A stretch of 64,000 bases of DNA from Streptomyces sp. SID12501 (GTDB lineage: Bacteria; Actinomycetota; Actinomycetes; Streptomycetales; Streptomycetaceae): the NCBI RefSeq assembly GCF_010550245.1, contig NZ_JAAGLU010000024.1, positions 1 to 64,000 of the forward strand. The letters are read 5' to 3'. A program made the translations under genes and the position numbers. Below are positions 18,470-31,758 of this stretch, in pieces. The stretch's first letter is position 1. The number at the start of each line of letters is the position of its first letter. The notes under the pieces are model-generated. The model worked only from the letters and a program-made list of their open reading frames with translations. It had not been told where the DNA came from and did not search any database.

Positions 18470-18784
18470 ATGGCGGTACGTATAGCTCGCTGGGGGGCGC
18501 TTCTGGGGCTTGGAGCCGTGTGGTGGTGGGCCGTCCTGCGGCTCGCGCTGGCACCCGGTGCGGGGGTGCTGGAGGGGACGGTCGCGGCCGGGGGGTGGGG
18601 GCTGAGTCTGCTGCCGGTGCACTGTGTACCGAAGGCTCGGGCGGCGCGGGTCATGGGGGTCACGGGGGCGGTGCGGGGGCGCATCGGTGCGGGTGTCGGT
18701 GCGAGTGACGGTGACGGCGGCGGTCGCGGGTCTACCAGGGCATCGCCACGCCGCCGTTCGGGCGGAGGATCTGGCCCGTCGTGA
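18470..18784 (+). CDS. Small hypothetical membrane protein
   Basis: This 104-aa protein is not assigned to a known family. Residues about 5-28 form a hydrophobic, Trp-rich helix (LGLGAVWWWAVLRLAL). A second, weaker hydrophobic stretch is at about 38-50. The C-terminal half is Gly/Arg/Ser-rich and probably disordered. The start is supported by GGAGG six bases upstream of the ATG. The last 53 bp overlap the 3' end of the opposite-strand dehydrogenase gene, so the C-terminal tail is poorly constrained and may vary between species. The N-terminal part looks real; no function can be given. Confidence 0.6.
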   Translation: MAVRIARWGALLGLGAVWWWAVLRLALAPGAGVLEGTVAAGGWGLSLLPVHCVPKARAARVMGVTGAVRGRIGAGVGASDGDGGGRGSTRASPRRRSGGGSGPS

Positions 18785-19496
18785 ACGCCGACGCGTCGGA
18801 CGCCAGGTGCAGCACCGCGTGGGCGACCTCCTCCGGTTCGCCGACCCGGCCCAGCGGGGCCATCCGGGCCATCAGCGCCTCGGTGTGGGCCTGAGCCTCG
18901 CCGTCGTGGCGGTCGGTCATCGGTGTACGGATCCAGCCCGGCGCGACCGCGTTGACGCGGATGCCGTGGCGGCCGATCTCGGCGGCCAGCGTCTTCGTCA
19001 GCTGGACGACGGCTGCCTTCGCGACGCCATAGCAGAGCAGGCCGGGGTTGCCGGTGTCGACGGCGCCCGAGGCCATGGTGATGATGCTGCCCCTGGTGTT
19101 CCCGGAGATCATCAGGCGGGCCGCCTCCTGGCAGGCGTAGAGCACGCCCTTGAAGTTGATGCCCAGGACCCGGTCGAGATCCTCGTCGAGGGTCTCCAGT
19201 ACGGGGCTGCTGTGCATGATCCCGGCGACCGCCGCCATGACGTCCAGCCGCTCGCACCCGGCCACGGCCTGCCGGACCTGGGCCCGGTCGGTGACGTCCA
19301 GGTGGTGGGTACGGGCCGTGCCGCCCATGCCCTTGATCAGCGTCGCCGTCTCGTGCAGTCCCTGTGCGTCGCGGTCGGCGCAGTGCACCAGGGCACCCGC
19401 CTCGGCGAGCAGTACGGCGGATGCGCGTCCGATGCCGCTGGCGGCCCCGGTGACGAATGCGGTGCGTCCGGTGAGGTCGTACGCCTGTACGGGCAT
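18732..19496 (-). CDS. Short-chain dehydrogenase/reductase (SDR)
   Basis: The 254-aa protein is a classical SDR that oxidises or reduces a carbonyl/alcohol with NAD(P). It shows the cofactor glycine motif TGAASGIG near residue 15, an HLDVTD acidic/cofactor stretch, a substitute for the NNAG motif (AAVAGI), catalytic Ser in TMASGAV, the YGVAKAA pair Tyr/Lys, and PGWIRTPM after it. The substrate is unknown. I chose ATG 19496 because the fold begins there and TACCGT lies six bases upstream, suggesting a leaderless mRNA; an upstream GTG at 19544 would add 16 residues without a ribosome-binding site. Confidence 0.88.
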   Translation of the reverse strand: MPVQAYDLTGRTAFVTGAASGIGRASAVLLAEAGALVHCADRDAQGLHETATLIKGMGGTARTHHLDVTDRAQVRQAVAGCERLDVMAAVAGIMHSSPVLETLDEDLDRVLGINFKGVLYACQEAARLMISGNTRGSIITMASGAVDTGNPGLLCYGVAKAAVVQLTKTLAAEIGRHGIRVNAVAPGWIRTPMTDRHDGEAQAHTEALMARMAPLGRVGEPEEVAHAVLHLASDASAFTTGQILRPNGGVAMPW

Positions 19497-19599
19497 GCTG
19501 GGACGGTACGAGGGTTTCTGACGGGTCGTCAATTGTTCCGGCACGGTTCGGTTCTGCGAGGCGCCGGCGTGAGGTTCCCGTTGTGGGGTGTGCGCGGTG

Positions 19600-20439
19600 T
19601 CAGTTGTACGGGAGTGGCTTCCGGTGTGCTCTGGGGGCGCCGGGGGTGGGGGTCGGGCCCGGTTGGCAGGTCGGGCACCAGTAGGTGAGGCGTTCGCGGG
19701 AGCCGTCGCCCTGGTTGGCGATGCGGACCGGCGTCTGGCAGCGCAGACAGGGGCGCGGTGCGCGGCCGTACACGAAGAGGTTCTGGCCGGGGCGGCCCGT
19801 CGTACTGCGGACCGGGCGGTCCCGGTTGGCTTCGAGGAGTTTCTTCGCGAGGGTGGGTAGCTTCGCGGTGCGGTCGGCGGGCAGGCCCCCGACGGGGAGC
19901 CACGGGGTGACGCCCAGGAGGAAGCACAGCTCGCTCTTGTACACGTTGCCGATGCCTGCGAGGTTGCGCTGGTCGAGCAGGGCTTCGCCCAGGGGGCGGG
20001 CGGGGTCCGTGAGGAGGTTGGCGAGAGCCTGGTCGGGGTCCCAGTCCGGGCCCAGGAGGTCGGGACCGAGATGGCCGACGGCCCGGTGTTCGTCGGTGGT
20101 GCGCAGGAGTTCGAGTACGGGGAGGCGGTAGCCGACGGCGGTGCGGTCCGCGGTGCCGAGGATCGCCCGGATCTGGTGCGACGGGCCGCCGCTCCAGCGC
20201 CGGCCGTTCTCGTACACCTTCCAGGAGCCGTCCATCCGCAGATGCGAATGCAGGGTCAGGCCGCCCTCGACGCGGGTGAGGAGGTGCTTGCCACGCGGGG
20301 TGACCTCCAGGACGGTGCGGCCGGTGAGGTCGGCCGTGGCGAACTTGGGCACACGGAGGTCGGAACGGGTCAGCACCTCGCCGGCGAGTGCGTTGTGCAG
20401 CCGCCTCGCGGCCTGCCAGACCGTGTCACCTTCGGGCAT
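19600..20439 (-). CDS. Fpg/Nei-family DNA glycosylase
   Basis: The 279-aa enzyme removes oxidised bases and nicks the strand. The N-terminal MPEGDTV gives the Pro2 nucleophile and Glu3. A helix-two-turn-helix segment has LLDQRNLAGIGNVYKSE. A C-terminal zinc finger has CLRCQTP and WCPTCQ. The PEGD start and finger type fit the endonuclease VIII (Nei) branch rather than Fpg (MPELPE). Downstream of lhr on the same strand with a gap of about 100 bp, it repeats the lhr-nei neighbourhood of mycobacteria and may be cotranscribed with it. Substrate preference is inferred. Confidence 0.9.
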   Translation of the reverse strand: MPEGDTVWQAARRLHNALAGEVLTRSDLRVPKFATADLTGRTVLEVTPRGKHLLTRVEGGLTLHSHLRMDGSWKVYENGRRWSGGPSHQIRAILGTADRTAVGYRLPVLELLRTTDEHRAVGHLGPDLLGPDWDPDQALANLLTDPARPLGEALLDQRNLAGIGNVYKSELCFLLGVTPWLPVGGLPADRTAKLPTLAKKLLEANRDRPVRSTTGRPGQNLFVYGRAPRPCLRCQTPVRIANQGDGSRERLTYWCPTCQPGPTPTPGAPRAHRKPLPYN

Positions 20440-20541
20440 GGGTCCAGGGTGACATGTCGGGGTGGGACGGGGCCTTGAGCGGGCGAGCGAGTAGGCGACG
20501 GGCGAGCAGGTGGCAGGTGGCGGGAGGCAGGTGGTAGGTGA

Positions 20542-25377
<4,836 letters not shown>

Positions 25378-25684
25378 GCGTCCATCCTGCACCCCGGCAC
25401 TGACAATTGCCCTGACCTGCGAGTTCGCCTCCGGCGGTGGGGCGGTTGGGCGGGGTGGTGGCGAGCCGGTGTGGCTGTGTGCGGGCTGCCCGGCCGGTGG
25501 TCGTGCCTGCTGTCGCGTTGTGGGTCGGGGCCGCGCCGGGGGGTGTCCGTCGTCGGTCTGGCGCGGAATCGGCTGCTCACCGACTTGGCGGTGTCGGCGC
25601 GCCGACCGCTGTGGGCGGACACCCCCGGCACGTCCCCGGAGGTGCGCCTCGGCGGGCCGCGTCTCCTTCGCGGAGAATGGAGGT
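25378..25684. other. Divergent lhr / araC-type intergenic region (307 bp)
   Basis: The left 30 bp carry the lhr damage promoter. The rest is GC-rich without a clear hairpin or second promoter. A GGAG at 25672-25675 and a TGGAGG close to 25685 could serve the AraC-type gene. Confidence 0.4.
25384..25406 (-). promoter_or_regulatory. PafBC-type DNA damage promoter motif before lhr
   Basis: Read on the minus strand the sequence is TTGTCAGTG - eight bases - CAGGAT. The -35-like block is a perfect match to the mycobacterial LexA-independent damage motif, and the hexamer keeps the A and final T of TANNNT. It ends six bases before the lhr ATG, which predicts a leaderless transcript. It may also drive the downstream nei-like gene. 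Confidence 0.55.
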
Positions 25685-26674
25685 ATGGCGGGTTCGGGTG
25701 AGCTGGCTCGGCACTGGCAGTACGCGGAGTTGCCCGGTGTCGATCTTCTGCGTGCGCGGTACATCCACAAGACCTTTGTCCGGCACACGCACGAGAACTT
25801 CGTCATCGCCGCCATCACGGAAGGGGCGGAGGTCTTCCGTCATCGGGGGGTCGATCAGTACGCGGGGCCGGGAGCGCTCGCGCTCGTCAATCCCGATACG
25901 CCGCATACGGGGCGTGCCGGGGTTCCCGAGGGGTGGCGGTACGGGGCTGTCTACCCGGCACCCGATGTGGTGGCCGAGATCGCCGCGGAGACCACCGTGA
26001 TTCGGGGGACCCCGGGCTTTGTCGCTCCCGTGTTCGACGATCCGTACTCGGTCACTCTCGTACATGACGTGCTGCGCGCGGCCGAGCAGGGCAACGCGTT
26101 GGCGGCCGACACGCTGCTGCGGGTGGTGGTGACCCGGCTCCTCCGGCTCAACGGCGGGACCCTTCAGGAACGGGTGGTGCCCACGGCCGGCGCGCGGATC
26201 GCGGCACGCGCGCGTGCCGTGCTGGAGGAGACGATGGCAGGGCCGCCGACTCTGGAGAAACTCGCCAGAGACCTGGGCACCAGCCCCTTCGCGCTGCTGC
26301 GGGCGTTCCGGGACACGTACGGGTTGCCGCCGCACGCCTGGCTGACGGACGCGCGCGTGCGTCGGGCGCGACGGCTGCTGGACGCGGGGACCGCACCCGC
26401 CGACGCGGCAGTCGCCGTCGGCTTCACCGATCAGCCGCACCTCAACCGGCATTTCACCCGGATCGTGGGCGTGCCCCCAGGGGCGTACCAGCGCGAGCGC
26501 AAGAACGTACAAGACCCGACGGGGCACCTGCTCCTACCATCCGACGGGTGGCAGAACAGACAGCTCGCGCAGACATACGTGCCGACGACGGAGGCAAACC
26601 GGACGCCGCCGTCGTACGAGACGCCCTCGGAGTCGGGGTCGCCGTCGGACTGTCCGGGTTCGCCTTCGGGGTGA
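25685..26674 (+). CDS. AraC-family transcriptional regulator
   Basis: The 329-aa protein has an N-terminal cupin-like AraC ligand domain (about 10-150; HTHENFVIA, NPDTPHTG) and a C-terminal double helix-turn-helix (about 175-275; KLARDLGTSPFALLRAFRDT, then AVAVGFTDQPHLNRHFTR). The last 45 residues, after the second helix-turn-helix, are low-complexity and overlap the start of azlC by 127 bp, so the true functional end is earlier. AraC regulators of this type next to azlCD are common and probably control amino-acid export. The effector is unknown. Confidence 0.88.
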   Translation: MAGSGELARHWQYAELPGVDLLRARYIHKTFVRHTHENFVIAAITEGAEVFRHRGVDQYAGPGALALVNPDTPHTGRAGVPEGWRYGAVYPAPDVVAEIAAETTVIRGTPGFVAPVFDDPYSVTLVHDVLRAAEQGNALAADTLLRVVVTRLLRLNGGTLQERVVPTAGARIAARARAVLEETMAGPPTLEKLARDLGTSPFALLRAFRDTYGLPPHAWLTDARVRRARRLLDAGTAPADAAVAVGFTDQPHLNRHFTRIVGVPPGAYQRERKNVQDPTGHLLLPSDGWQNRQLAQTYVPTTEANRTPPSYETPSESGSPSDCPGSPSG

Positions 26675-27309
26675 CATCGGTAGGCAACGGGCTCACGCTT
26701 CTCCAGACCTGTGCGCTCAGCCTTCTGGTGTTCACCGGGGCCTCCCAGTTCGCGCTCGTGGGCGCGCTCGCGGCCGGCGGCAATCCGCTCACCGCGGCAG
26801 CGGGTGCCTTTTTCCTGGGGGTGCGCAACGCCTTCTACGGGCTGCGTCTGTCGCAGTTGTTGGCCCTCCCGCGCGCGGTGCGTCCGTTCGCGGCCCAATG
26901 GGTCATCGACGAGACCACGGTGGTCGCCCTGGCGCAGCCCACGCGGCGCAGCGCCCGTATCGGGTTCGCTGTCACCGGGCTCAGTCTGTACGTGCTGTGG
27001 AACCTCACGACGCTGCTCGGCGGGCTGGGGGCCGAGGCCATCGGGGACACCGACGCCTGGGGTCTGGACGCAGCAGGGCCCGCCGTCTTCCTGGCGCTGC
27101 TCGCGCCGATGCTGAAGTCCGGCGTCGAGCGCGCTGTCGCGGGCCTCGCGGTGGTGCTGGGGCTCGGAATGCTGCCCGTACTGCCGGCCGGTGTGCCGGT
27201 TCTGGTGGCCGCGCTCGCGGCGCCCGCCGTCCTCTGGGCCCAGGGCCGTCGTGGGGCGAGGAACGGGCAGAGGGACAGGAAACGGGACAGGAAGGAGGAG
27301 GACCGTTGA
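26548..27309 (+). CDS. azlC: AzlC-family branched-chain amino acid exporter subunit
   Basis: The 253-aa polytopic membrane protein is the large subunit of an AzlCD-type exporter of branched-chain amino acids. It shows GVSGFAFGV-like and FTGASQFALVGAL segments near residues 30-80, and about six hydrophobic helices in total. The GTG start lies inside the araC-type gene; TACCAT sits seven bases before it, so a leaderless transcript is possible. Its TGA stop overlaps the TTG start of azlD, so the two subunits are translationally coupled. The exported substrate is inferred from the family. Confidence 0.88.
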   Translation: MAEQTARADIRADDGGKPDAAVVRDALGVGVAVGLSGFAFGVTSVGNGLTLLQTCALSLLVFTGASQFALVGALAAGGNPLTAAAGAFFLGVRNAFYGLRLSQLLALPRAVRPFAAQWVIDETTVVALAQPTRRSARIGFAVTGLSLYVLWNLTTLLGGLGAEAIGDTDAWGLDAAGPAVFLALLAPMLKSGVERAVAGLAVVLGLGMLPVLPAGVPVLVAALAAPAVLWAQGRRGARNGQRDRKRDRKEEDR

Positions 27310-27614
27310 ACGTCTGGATCGCGATCGGTGTGACCGCCCTCGGCTGTTACGTCGTCAAGCTCGTCGGATTCCTCGTGCCCACCAGTGTGCTGGAACGTCC
27401 ACTCGTCAGACGGCTGGCCGCCCTGCTTCCCGTGGCTCTCCTCGCCGCTCTCACGGCCCAGCAGGCCTTCGCCGACGGGCGGGTGCTCGTTGTGGACGCG
27501 AAGGCCGCAGGGCTCGCCGCAGCCGCCGTGGCGCTGGTGCTGCGTGCTCCCTTCCTGGTCGTCGTCGCGGCGGCAGTGGTGGTGACGGCGGGGGTCAGGG
27601 CGATGACCGGTTGA
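27306..27614 (+). CDS. azlD: AzlD-family transporter subunit
   Basis: The 102-aa membrane protein is the small partner of AzlC. It has three or four hydrophobic helices: NVWIAIGVTALGCYVVKLVG, VALLAALTAQQAF and a final valine/alanine-rich one. The TTG start overlaps the azlC stop (TTGA). Size and position right after azlC are typical. Start codon choice rests on this overlap. Confidence 0.85.
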   Translation: MNVWIAIGVTALGCYVVKLVGFLVPTSVLERPLVRRLAALLPVALLAALTAQQAFADGRVLVVDAKAAGLAAAAVALVLRAPFLVVVAAAVVVTAGVRAMTG

Positions 27615-27641
27615 ACGTCGGCCGTGCCCGCGGTCCTGACG

Positions 27642-28586
27642 TCAGCCGATGGGGCGGCCGTACGCCTTCAGGGTGCGCAGGGCCTCGACCGTCACCATGG
27701 GGCGCGCCTCCAGGGACGTGCCCGGTGCCCACGCACGCCAGCGGATGGGCCAGCCGCCGTCCTCGCTCTGCTCGCTCGCGAGGAAGTCCAGGGAACGCGT
27801 CATCTCCTCGTCCGTGAACCACGCGCGCGCGAGTGAGCCCGGTGCCCTCGCGTAGTCGTAAGGGAAGTGGTGCTCGCCCGGGGCGTAGCCGGGCGCCACC
27901 GGGGAGGCGTCGAGGCGCTCCGGGTCGAGTGCCACGAGCCGGTGTTCGCGTACCAGGCGGCCCAGCCGGTCGGCCGCCGCCTGCGCGCGTGAGCGGTCCG
28001 GGACCGAGTCCAGGAAGGCCACGGCGGCCTCCACCTCGTACGGATGGGACTTCTCCAGGGAGTCGACCGCCTGCCAGCAGAAGTCCGTGGCCCGGAACAG
28101 CCAGGCGTGCCACACCTCGTTGCGGTGCAGCAGGCCCACTACGGGGCCCGTGGCGAGGAGCTCACTCGGCGGGTCGGCGGCGATCGGGATGAACGGCGCC
28201 GCCGGATAGCCGCGCTGGCTGGGGTGGATCGCCGGCAGCGCGCCGTCCGGTGCGGAGACCGAGGTCAGATAGCGGCACACGCGCTCCACCCGCTGCCCGC
28301 CGCAGCGCCCGATGGCGTCCAGGACACGCAGCGCGTGCGCGGTGTGCAGGGGCTGGCTGACGGGGCCGCGCAGATCGGGTTCCAGCGCATGACCGTATCC
28401 GCCGTCCTCGTTGCGGTAGGCGTCCAGCGCGGTCTCGACCGCGTCGGCGCCTCCGTTCAGGAAGTGGTACGCGAAGCGGCGCTGCTCCAGCACGCGCGCG
28501 GTGAGCCACACGAAGTGCTCGGCACGGAAGAGCGGGGAACGCGCGGGGGGCGTCGGGGGGAGTGGGGCTGCTCCTGTTTCGGCCAT
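27642..28586 (-). CDS. Terpenoid cyclase/prenyltransferase-like alpha-toroid protein
   Basis: The 314-aa protein carries QW/PFT-like repeats of an alpha/alpha toroid: YRNEDGGYGHALEPDL near residue 60 and EQSEDGGWPIRW near 275, with several helix pairs between. No DXDD or zinc-binding prenyltransferase motif is evident, so no catalytic activity is claimed. It is a conserved hypothetical protein. The start ATG has no ribosome-binding site, but TACGGT lies seven bases upstream, which suggests a leaderless mRNA. Confidence 0.8.
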   Translation of the reverse strand: MAETGAAPLPPTPPARSPLFRAEHFVWLTARVLEQRRFAYHFLNGGADAVETALDAYRNEDGGYGHALEPDLRGPVSQPLHTAHALRVLDAIGRCGGQRVERVCRYLTSVSAPDGALPAIHPSQRGYPAAPFIPIAADPPSELLATGPVVGLLHRNEVWHAWLFRATDFCWQAVDSLEKSHPYEVEAAVAFLDSVPDRSRAQAAADRLGRLVREHRLVALDPERLDASPVAPGYAPGEHHFPYDYARAPGSLARAWFTDEEMTRSLDFLASEQSEDGGWPIRWRAWAPGTSLEARPMVTVEALRTLKAYGRPIG

Positions 28587-28666
28587 GCGTCAGACCGTAG
28601 GGCGCGGAGTGGTCCCGGCGAGCGGTCCCGGCGTCGGCCCACCCCCAGGGGCGGGATACTGAAGTC

Positions 28667-28861
28667 ATGCGGTTGACGGTCTTCTGGCAGCGGATGGCGG
28701 AGCACTTCGGTTCGGGGTACGCCGACACCTTCGCGCGCGATCACGTGATGACGGAGCTCGGCGGACGGACCGTGCACGAGGCCCTGAACGCCGGCTGGGA
28801 GGCGAAGGACGTGTGGCGTGTGGTGTGCGCGGCCATGAACGTTCCGTCGGAGAACCGGTGA
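28667..28861 (+). CDS. DUF3046 protein
   Basis: The 64-aa protein matches the actinobacterial DUF3046 family end to end: RLTVFWQRMAEHFGSGYADT at the start and GWEAKDVWRVVCAAMNVP at the end. No function is known. It sits near recA-recX, as it also does in mycobacteria. A GATACT hexamer six bases before the ATG is a possible -10; no strong ribosome-binding site is seen. Confidence 0.88.
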   Translation: MRLTVFWQRMAEHFGSGYADTFARDHVMTELGGRTVHEALNAGWEAKDVWRVVCAAMNVPSENR

Positions 28862-28943
28862 AATCGCACTGAAACGACGCCGGTCGACCCCGTAGACCGC
28901 AGGGTGGCGACTCATTGCCGTTGGCGTGGGCGAGACTTGCACC

Positions 28944-30245
28944 GTGGCATCCACAGACGAGACCGGACAGCTCGGACAGCAGGCGGCCCCGTTCGGCGCG
29001 ACGCCGCCCACACCCCCGGCCGGGCACACCGCCGGACAGGGCGCGCGCATGCCTCGCTGGCTGCCCCGCGCCATGATGCTGGCGCTCGCCCTCGTCGGCC
29101 TGTTCCAGCTGGGCAGTTGGGCCTTCCACGAGCTCACAGGCCTGTTGATCAACATCCTCATCGCGTTCTTCGCCGCGCTCGCGATCGAACCCGCGGTGAG
29201 CCGCATGGCGTCGCGCGGGATGCGCCGGGGACTGGCCACCTTCCTGGTCTTCATCGGCCTGCTCATCGCGATCGCCGGGTTCATCACCCTGCTCGGCTCC
29301 ATGCTCGCGGGCCAGATCATCAAGATCGTCGAGGACTTCCCGGCCTATCTCGACTCCGTCATCAACTGGATCAACGTGCACTTCAGCACCGACCTGAAGC
29401 GTGTGGACGTCCAGGAGGGCCTGCTCCGCTCCGACTGGCTGCGCAGTTACGTACAGAACAGCGCCACAGGCGTCCTGGACGTCTCCGGCCAGGTGCTGGG
29501 CGGGCTCTTCCAGCTGCTGACGATCACACTGTTCGCGTTCTACTTCGCCGCCGACGGGCCGAGACTGCGCCGCGCACTGTGCTCCGTACTGCCTCCCGCC
29601 CGGCAGGCCGAGGTGCTGCGCGCGTGGGAGATCGCCGTCGACAAGACCGGCGGTTATCTGTACTCGCGTGGTCTGATGGCGCTCATCTCCGGGGTCGCCC
29701 ACTACGTCCTGCTGGAGTTCCTGAGCGTGCCGTACGCGCCCGTGCTCGCCGTCTGGGTGGGGCTGGTGTCGCAGTTCCTCCCGACCATCGGTACGTATCT
29801 CGCGGGTGCCCTGCCGATGCTGATCGCCTTCACCGTCGATCCCTGGTACGCGCTGTGGGTGCTGGTCTTCGTCGTGCTCTACCAGCAGTTCGAGAACTAC
29901 GTGCTGCAGCCCAAGCTGACCGCGAAGACCGTCGACATCCATCCCGCGGTCGCCTTCGGCTCGGTCATCGCCGGCACGGCGCTCCTCGGCGCGGTCGGCG
30001 CGCTGATCGCCATCCCTGCGGTCGCCACGCTCCAGGCGTTCCTGGGGGCGTACGTGAAGCGGTACGACGTCACGGACGACCCTCGTGTCCAGGGGCACCG
30101 CAATCGGGGCACGAGCATCCTCACGCGGCTGCGGAGTCTGCTGGAGGGGCGGCAGGGTGCCGGCGCCGAGGACTCGGCGCACTCCGCCCAGGCGCCCGAA
30201 CCGGGGTCGGGGCCGTCGTCGGGGGAAGGCTCCACGCCCGCCTGA
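28944..30245 (+). CDS. AI-2E family membrane transporter
   Basis: The 433-aa polytopic membrane protein belongs to the AI-2E/TqsA-PerM family. It has about eight helices in two groups (residues about 40-130 and 215-370), the signature SQFLPTIGTYLAGALP and a later QQFENYVLQPKL. The C-terminal 60 residues are hydrophilic. Family members export diverse small molecules; some are Na+/H+ antiporters, so the substrate is unknown. GTG 28944 is preferred because GAGACT lies six bases upstream; GTG 28926 in frame is the alternative. Confidence 0.85.
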   Translation: MASTDETGQLGQQAAPFGATPPTPPAGHTAGQGARMPRWLPRAMMLALALVGLFQLGSWAFHELTGLLINILIAFFAALAIEPAVSRMASRGMRRGLATFLVFIGLLIAIAGFITLLGSMLAGQIIKIVEDFPAYLDSVINWINVHFSTDLKRVDVQEGLLRSDWLRSYVQNSATGVLDVSGQVLGGLFQLLTITLFAFYFAADGPRLRRALCSVLPPARQAEVLRAWEIAVDKTGGYLYSRGLMALISGVAHYVLLEFLSVPYAPVLAVWVGLVSQFLPTIGTYLAGALPMLIAFTVDPWYALWVLVFVVLYQQFENYVLQPKLTAKTVDIHPAVAFGSVIAGTALLGAVGALIAIPAVATLQAFLGAYVKRYDVTDDPRVQGHRNRGTSILTRLRSLLEGRQGAGAEDSAHSAQAPEPGSGPSSGEGSTPA

Positions 30246-30431
30246 GCGGAGCCCTGGCCGCCGCCCTGCCCGCGACGGACGCCGTGCAGCCGCCTGCCGT
30301 GTGACAGGGGTGCTCGGCACCGTCCTGTCCGGTCGTAGGTGCCCCGTGCCAGGTGCCACTGGGGTGTCGAACCCGACATCCCGGACCTCGGCTGACCGTG
30401 AACCTAGTCTCGGAGGTGCCGGGTGTTGCGC

Positions 30432-30461
30432 TTGACACGGAAATCGAACATCCATTCTGAT
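30432..30461 (+). promoter_or_regulatory. LexA-type SOS box and promoter upstream of recA
   Basis: GAACATCCATTC (30446-30457) is an imperfect GAAC-N4-GTTC operator of the type described upstream of Streptomyces recA. A TTGACA -35 lies at 30432-30437, and the operator overlaps the place of the -10, where LexA would block transcription. Confidence 0.6.
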
Positions 30462-30555
30462 TGAGGTTCCGGCGAGGCTCTCGACGGGGATTTCGTCAGG
30501 GTTTTCATAGAGATGTGCCCGAGTTATCCACAGGCCGGACGGGCGTCGGGGCGCA

Positions 30556-30578
30556 TTGTCAGTGGCAGGCGTTAGCGT
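30556..30578 (+). promoter_or_regulatory. PafBC-type (LexA-independent) damage promoter of recA
   Basis: TTGTCAGTG (30556-30564), eight bases, then TAGCGT (30573-30578) is an exact match to tTGTCRgtg-N8-TAnnnT. It lies about 45 bp before the recA ATG. With the SOS box further upstream, recA has dual control as in mycobacteria. Confidence 0.75.
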
Positions 30579-30621
30579 CTTTGACGTGAAGCGATCGACT
30601 CAAGCAAATCGGGTGGAACCC

Positions 30622-31752
30622 ATGGCAGGAACCGACCGCGACAAGGCGTTGGACGCCGCGCTCGCGCAGATTGAACGGCAGTTCGGCAAGGGCGCGGTGA
30701 TGCGCCTGGGCGAGCGGCCGAATGAGCCCATCGAAGTCATCCCCACCGGGTCGACCGCGCTCGACGTCGCCCTCGGTGTCGGCGGCCTGCCGCGCGGCCG
30801 AGTGGTGGAGGTGTACGGCCCGGAGTCCTCCGGCAAGACGACCCTGACCCTGCACGCGGTGGCGAACGCGCAGAAGGCCGGCGGCCAGGTCGCCTTCATC
30901 GACGCGGAGCACGCCCTCGACCCGGAGTACGCGAAGAAGCTCGGCGTCGACATCGACAACCTGATCCTGTCCCAGCCGGACAACGGCGAGCAGGCTCTGG
31001 AGATCGTGGACATGCTGATCCGCTCCGGCGCGCTCGACCTGATCGTCATCGACTCCGTCGCAGCCCTGGTGCCGCGCGCGGAGATCGAGGGCGAGATGGG
31101 CGACTCGCACGTGGGTCTGCAGGCTCGTCTGATGAGCCAGGCACTCCGCAAGATCACCGGTGCGCTGAGCCAGTCCGGGACCACCGCGATCTTCATCAAC
31201 CAGCTCCGCGAGAAGATCGGCGTGATGTTCGGCTCGCCGGAAACCACGACCGGCGGCCGGGCGCTCAAGTTCTACGCCTCGGTGCGACTCGACATCCGTC
31301 GCATCGAGACGCTGAAGGACGGCACGGACGCGGTCGGCAACCGCACCCGCGTCAAGGTCGTCAAGAACAAGGTCGCGCCACCGTTCAAGCAGGCCGAGTT
31401 CGACATCCTCTACGGGCAGGGCATCAGCCGCGAGGGCGGTCTGATCGACATGGGCGTGGAGAACGGCTTCGTCCGCAAGGCCGGCGCCTGGTACACGTAC
31501 GAGGGCGACCAGCTAGGCCAGGGCAAGGAGAACGCGCGCAACTTCCTGAAGGACAACCCCGACCTCGCCAACGAGATCGAGAAGAAGATCCTGGAGAAGC
31601 TGGGGGTCGGTGTGAAGCCGGAGAAGCCCACTGCCGAGCCGGGCGCGGACGCGGCGGTCACGGTCGCCTCGGACGAGGCCGCCAAGACGGTGCCCGCTCC
31701 GGCGGCCAAGACCACCAAGGCCAAGGCAACGGCCACGGCGGTCAAGAGCTAG
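30622..31752 (+). CDS. recA: Recombinase RecA
   Basis: The 376-aa RecA forms filaments on single-stranded DNA for strand exchange and triggers LexA self-cleavage. Walker A GPESSGKT is at about 66-73. The Walker B stretch LIVIDSVAAL, the loop region MGDSHVGLQARLMSQALRK, and FINQLREKIGVMFG follow. A long Ala/Lys-rich C-terminal tail (about 335-376) is typical of Streptomyces. The ATG at 30622 starts the conserved protein; a longer frame from 30556 would overlap the promoter. recX begins six bases after the stop. Confidence 0.98.
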   Translation: MAGTDRDKALDAALAQIERQFGKGAVMRLGERPNEPIEVIPTGSTALDVALGVGGLPRGRVVEVYGPESSGKTTLTLHAVANAQKAGGQVAFIDAEHALDPEYAKKLGVDIDNLILSQPDNGEQALEIVDMLIRSGALDLIVIDSVAALVPRAEIEGEMGDSHVGLQARLMSQALRKITGALSQSGTTAIFINQLREKIGVMFGSPETTTGGRALKFYASVRLDIRRIETLKDGTDAVGNRTRVKVVKNKVAPPFKQAEFDILYGQGISREGGLIDMGVENGFVRKAGAWYTYEGDQLGQGKENARNFLKDNPDLANEIEKKILEKLGVGVKPEKPTAEPGADAAVTVASDEAAKTVPAPAAKTTKAKATATAVKS

Positions 31753-31758
31753 CCCGCC

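Larger units (their letters stand above)
30246..30621. other. recA upstream region (376 bp)
   Basis: The region contains the SOS box and the PafBC-type promoter listed separately. The first 180 bp after the AI-2E gene hold no recognisable element or ORF. Confidence 0.5.
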
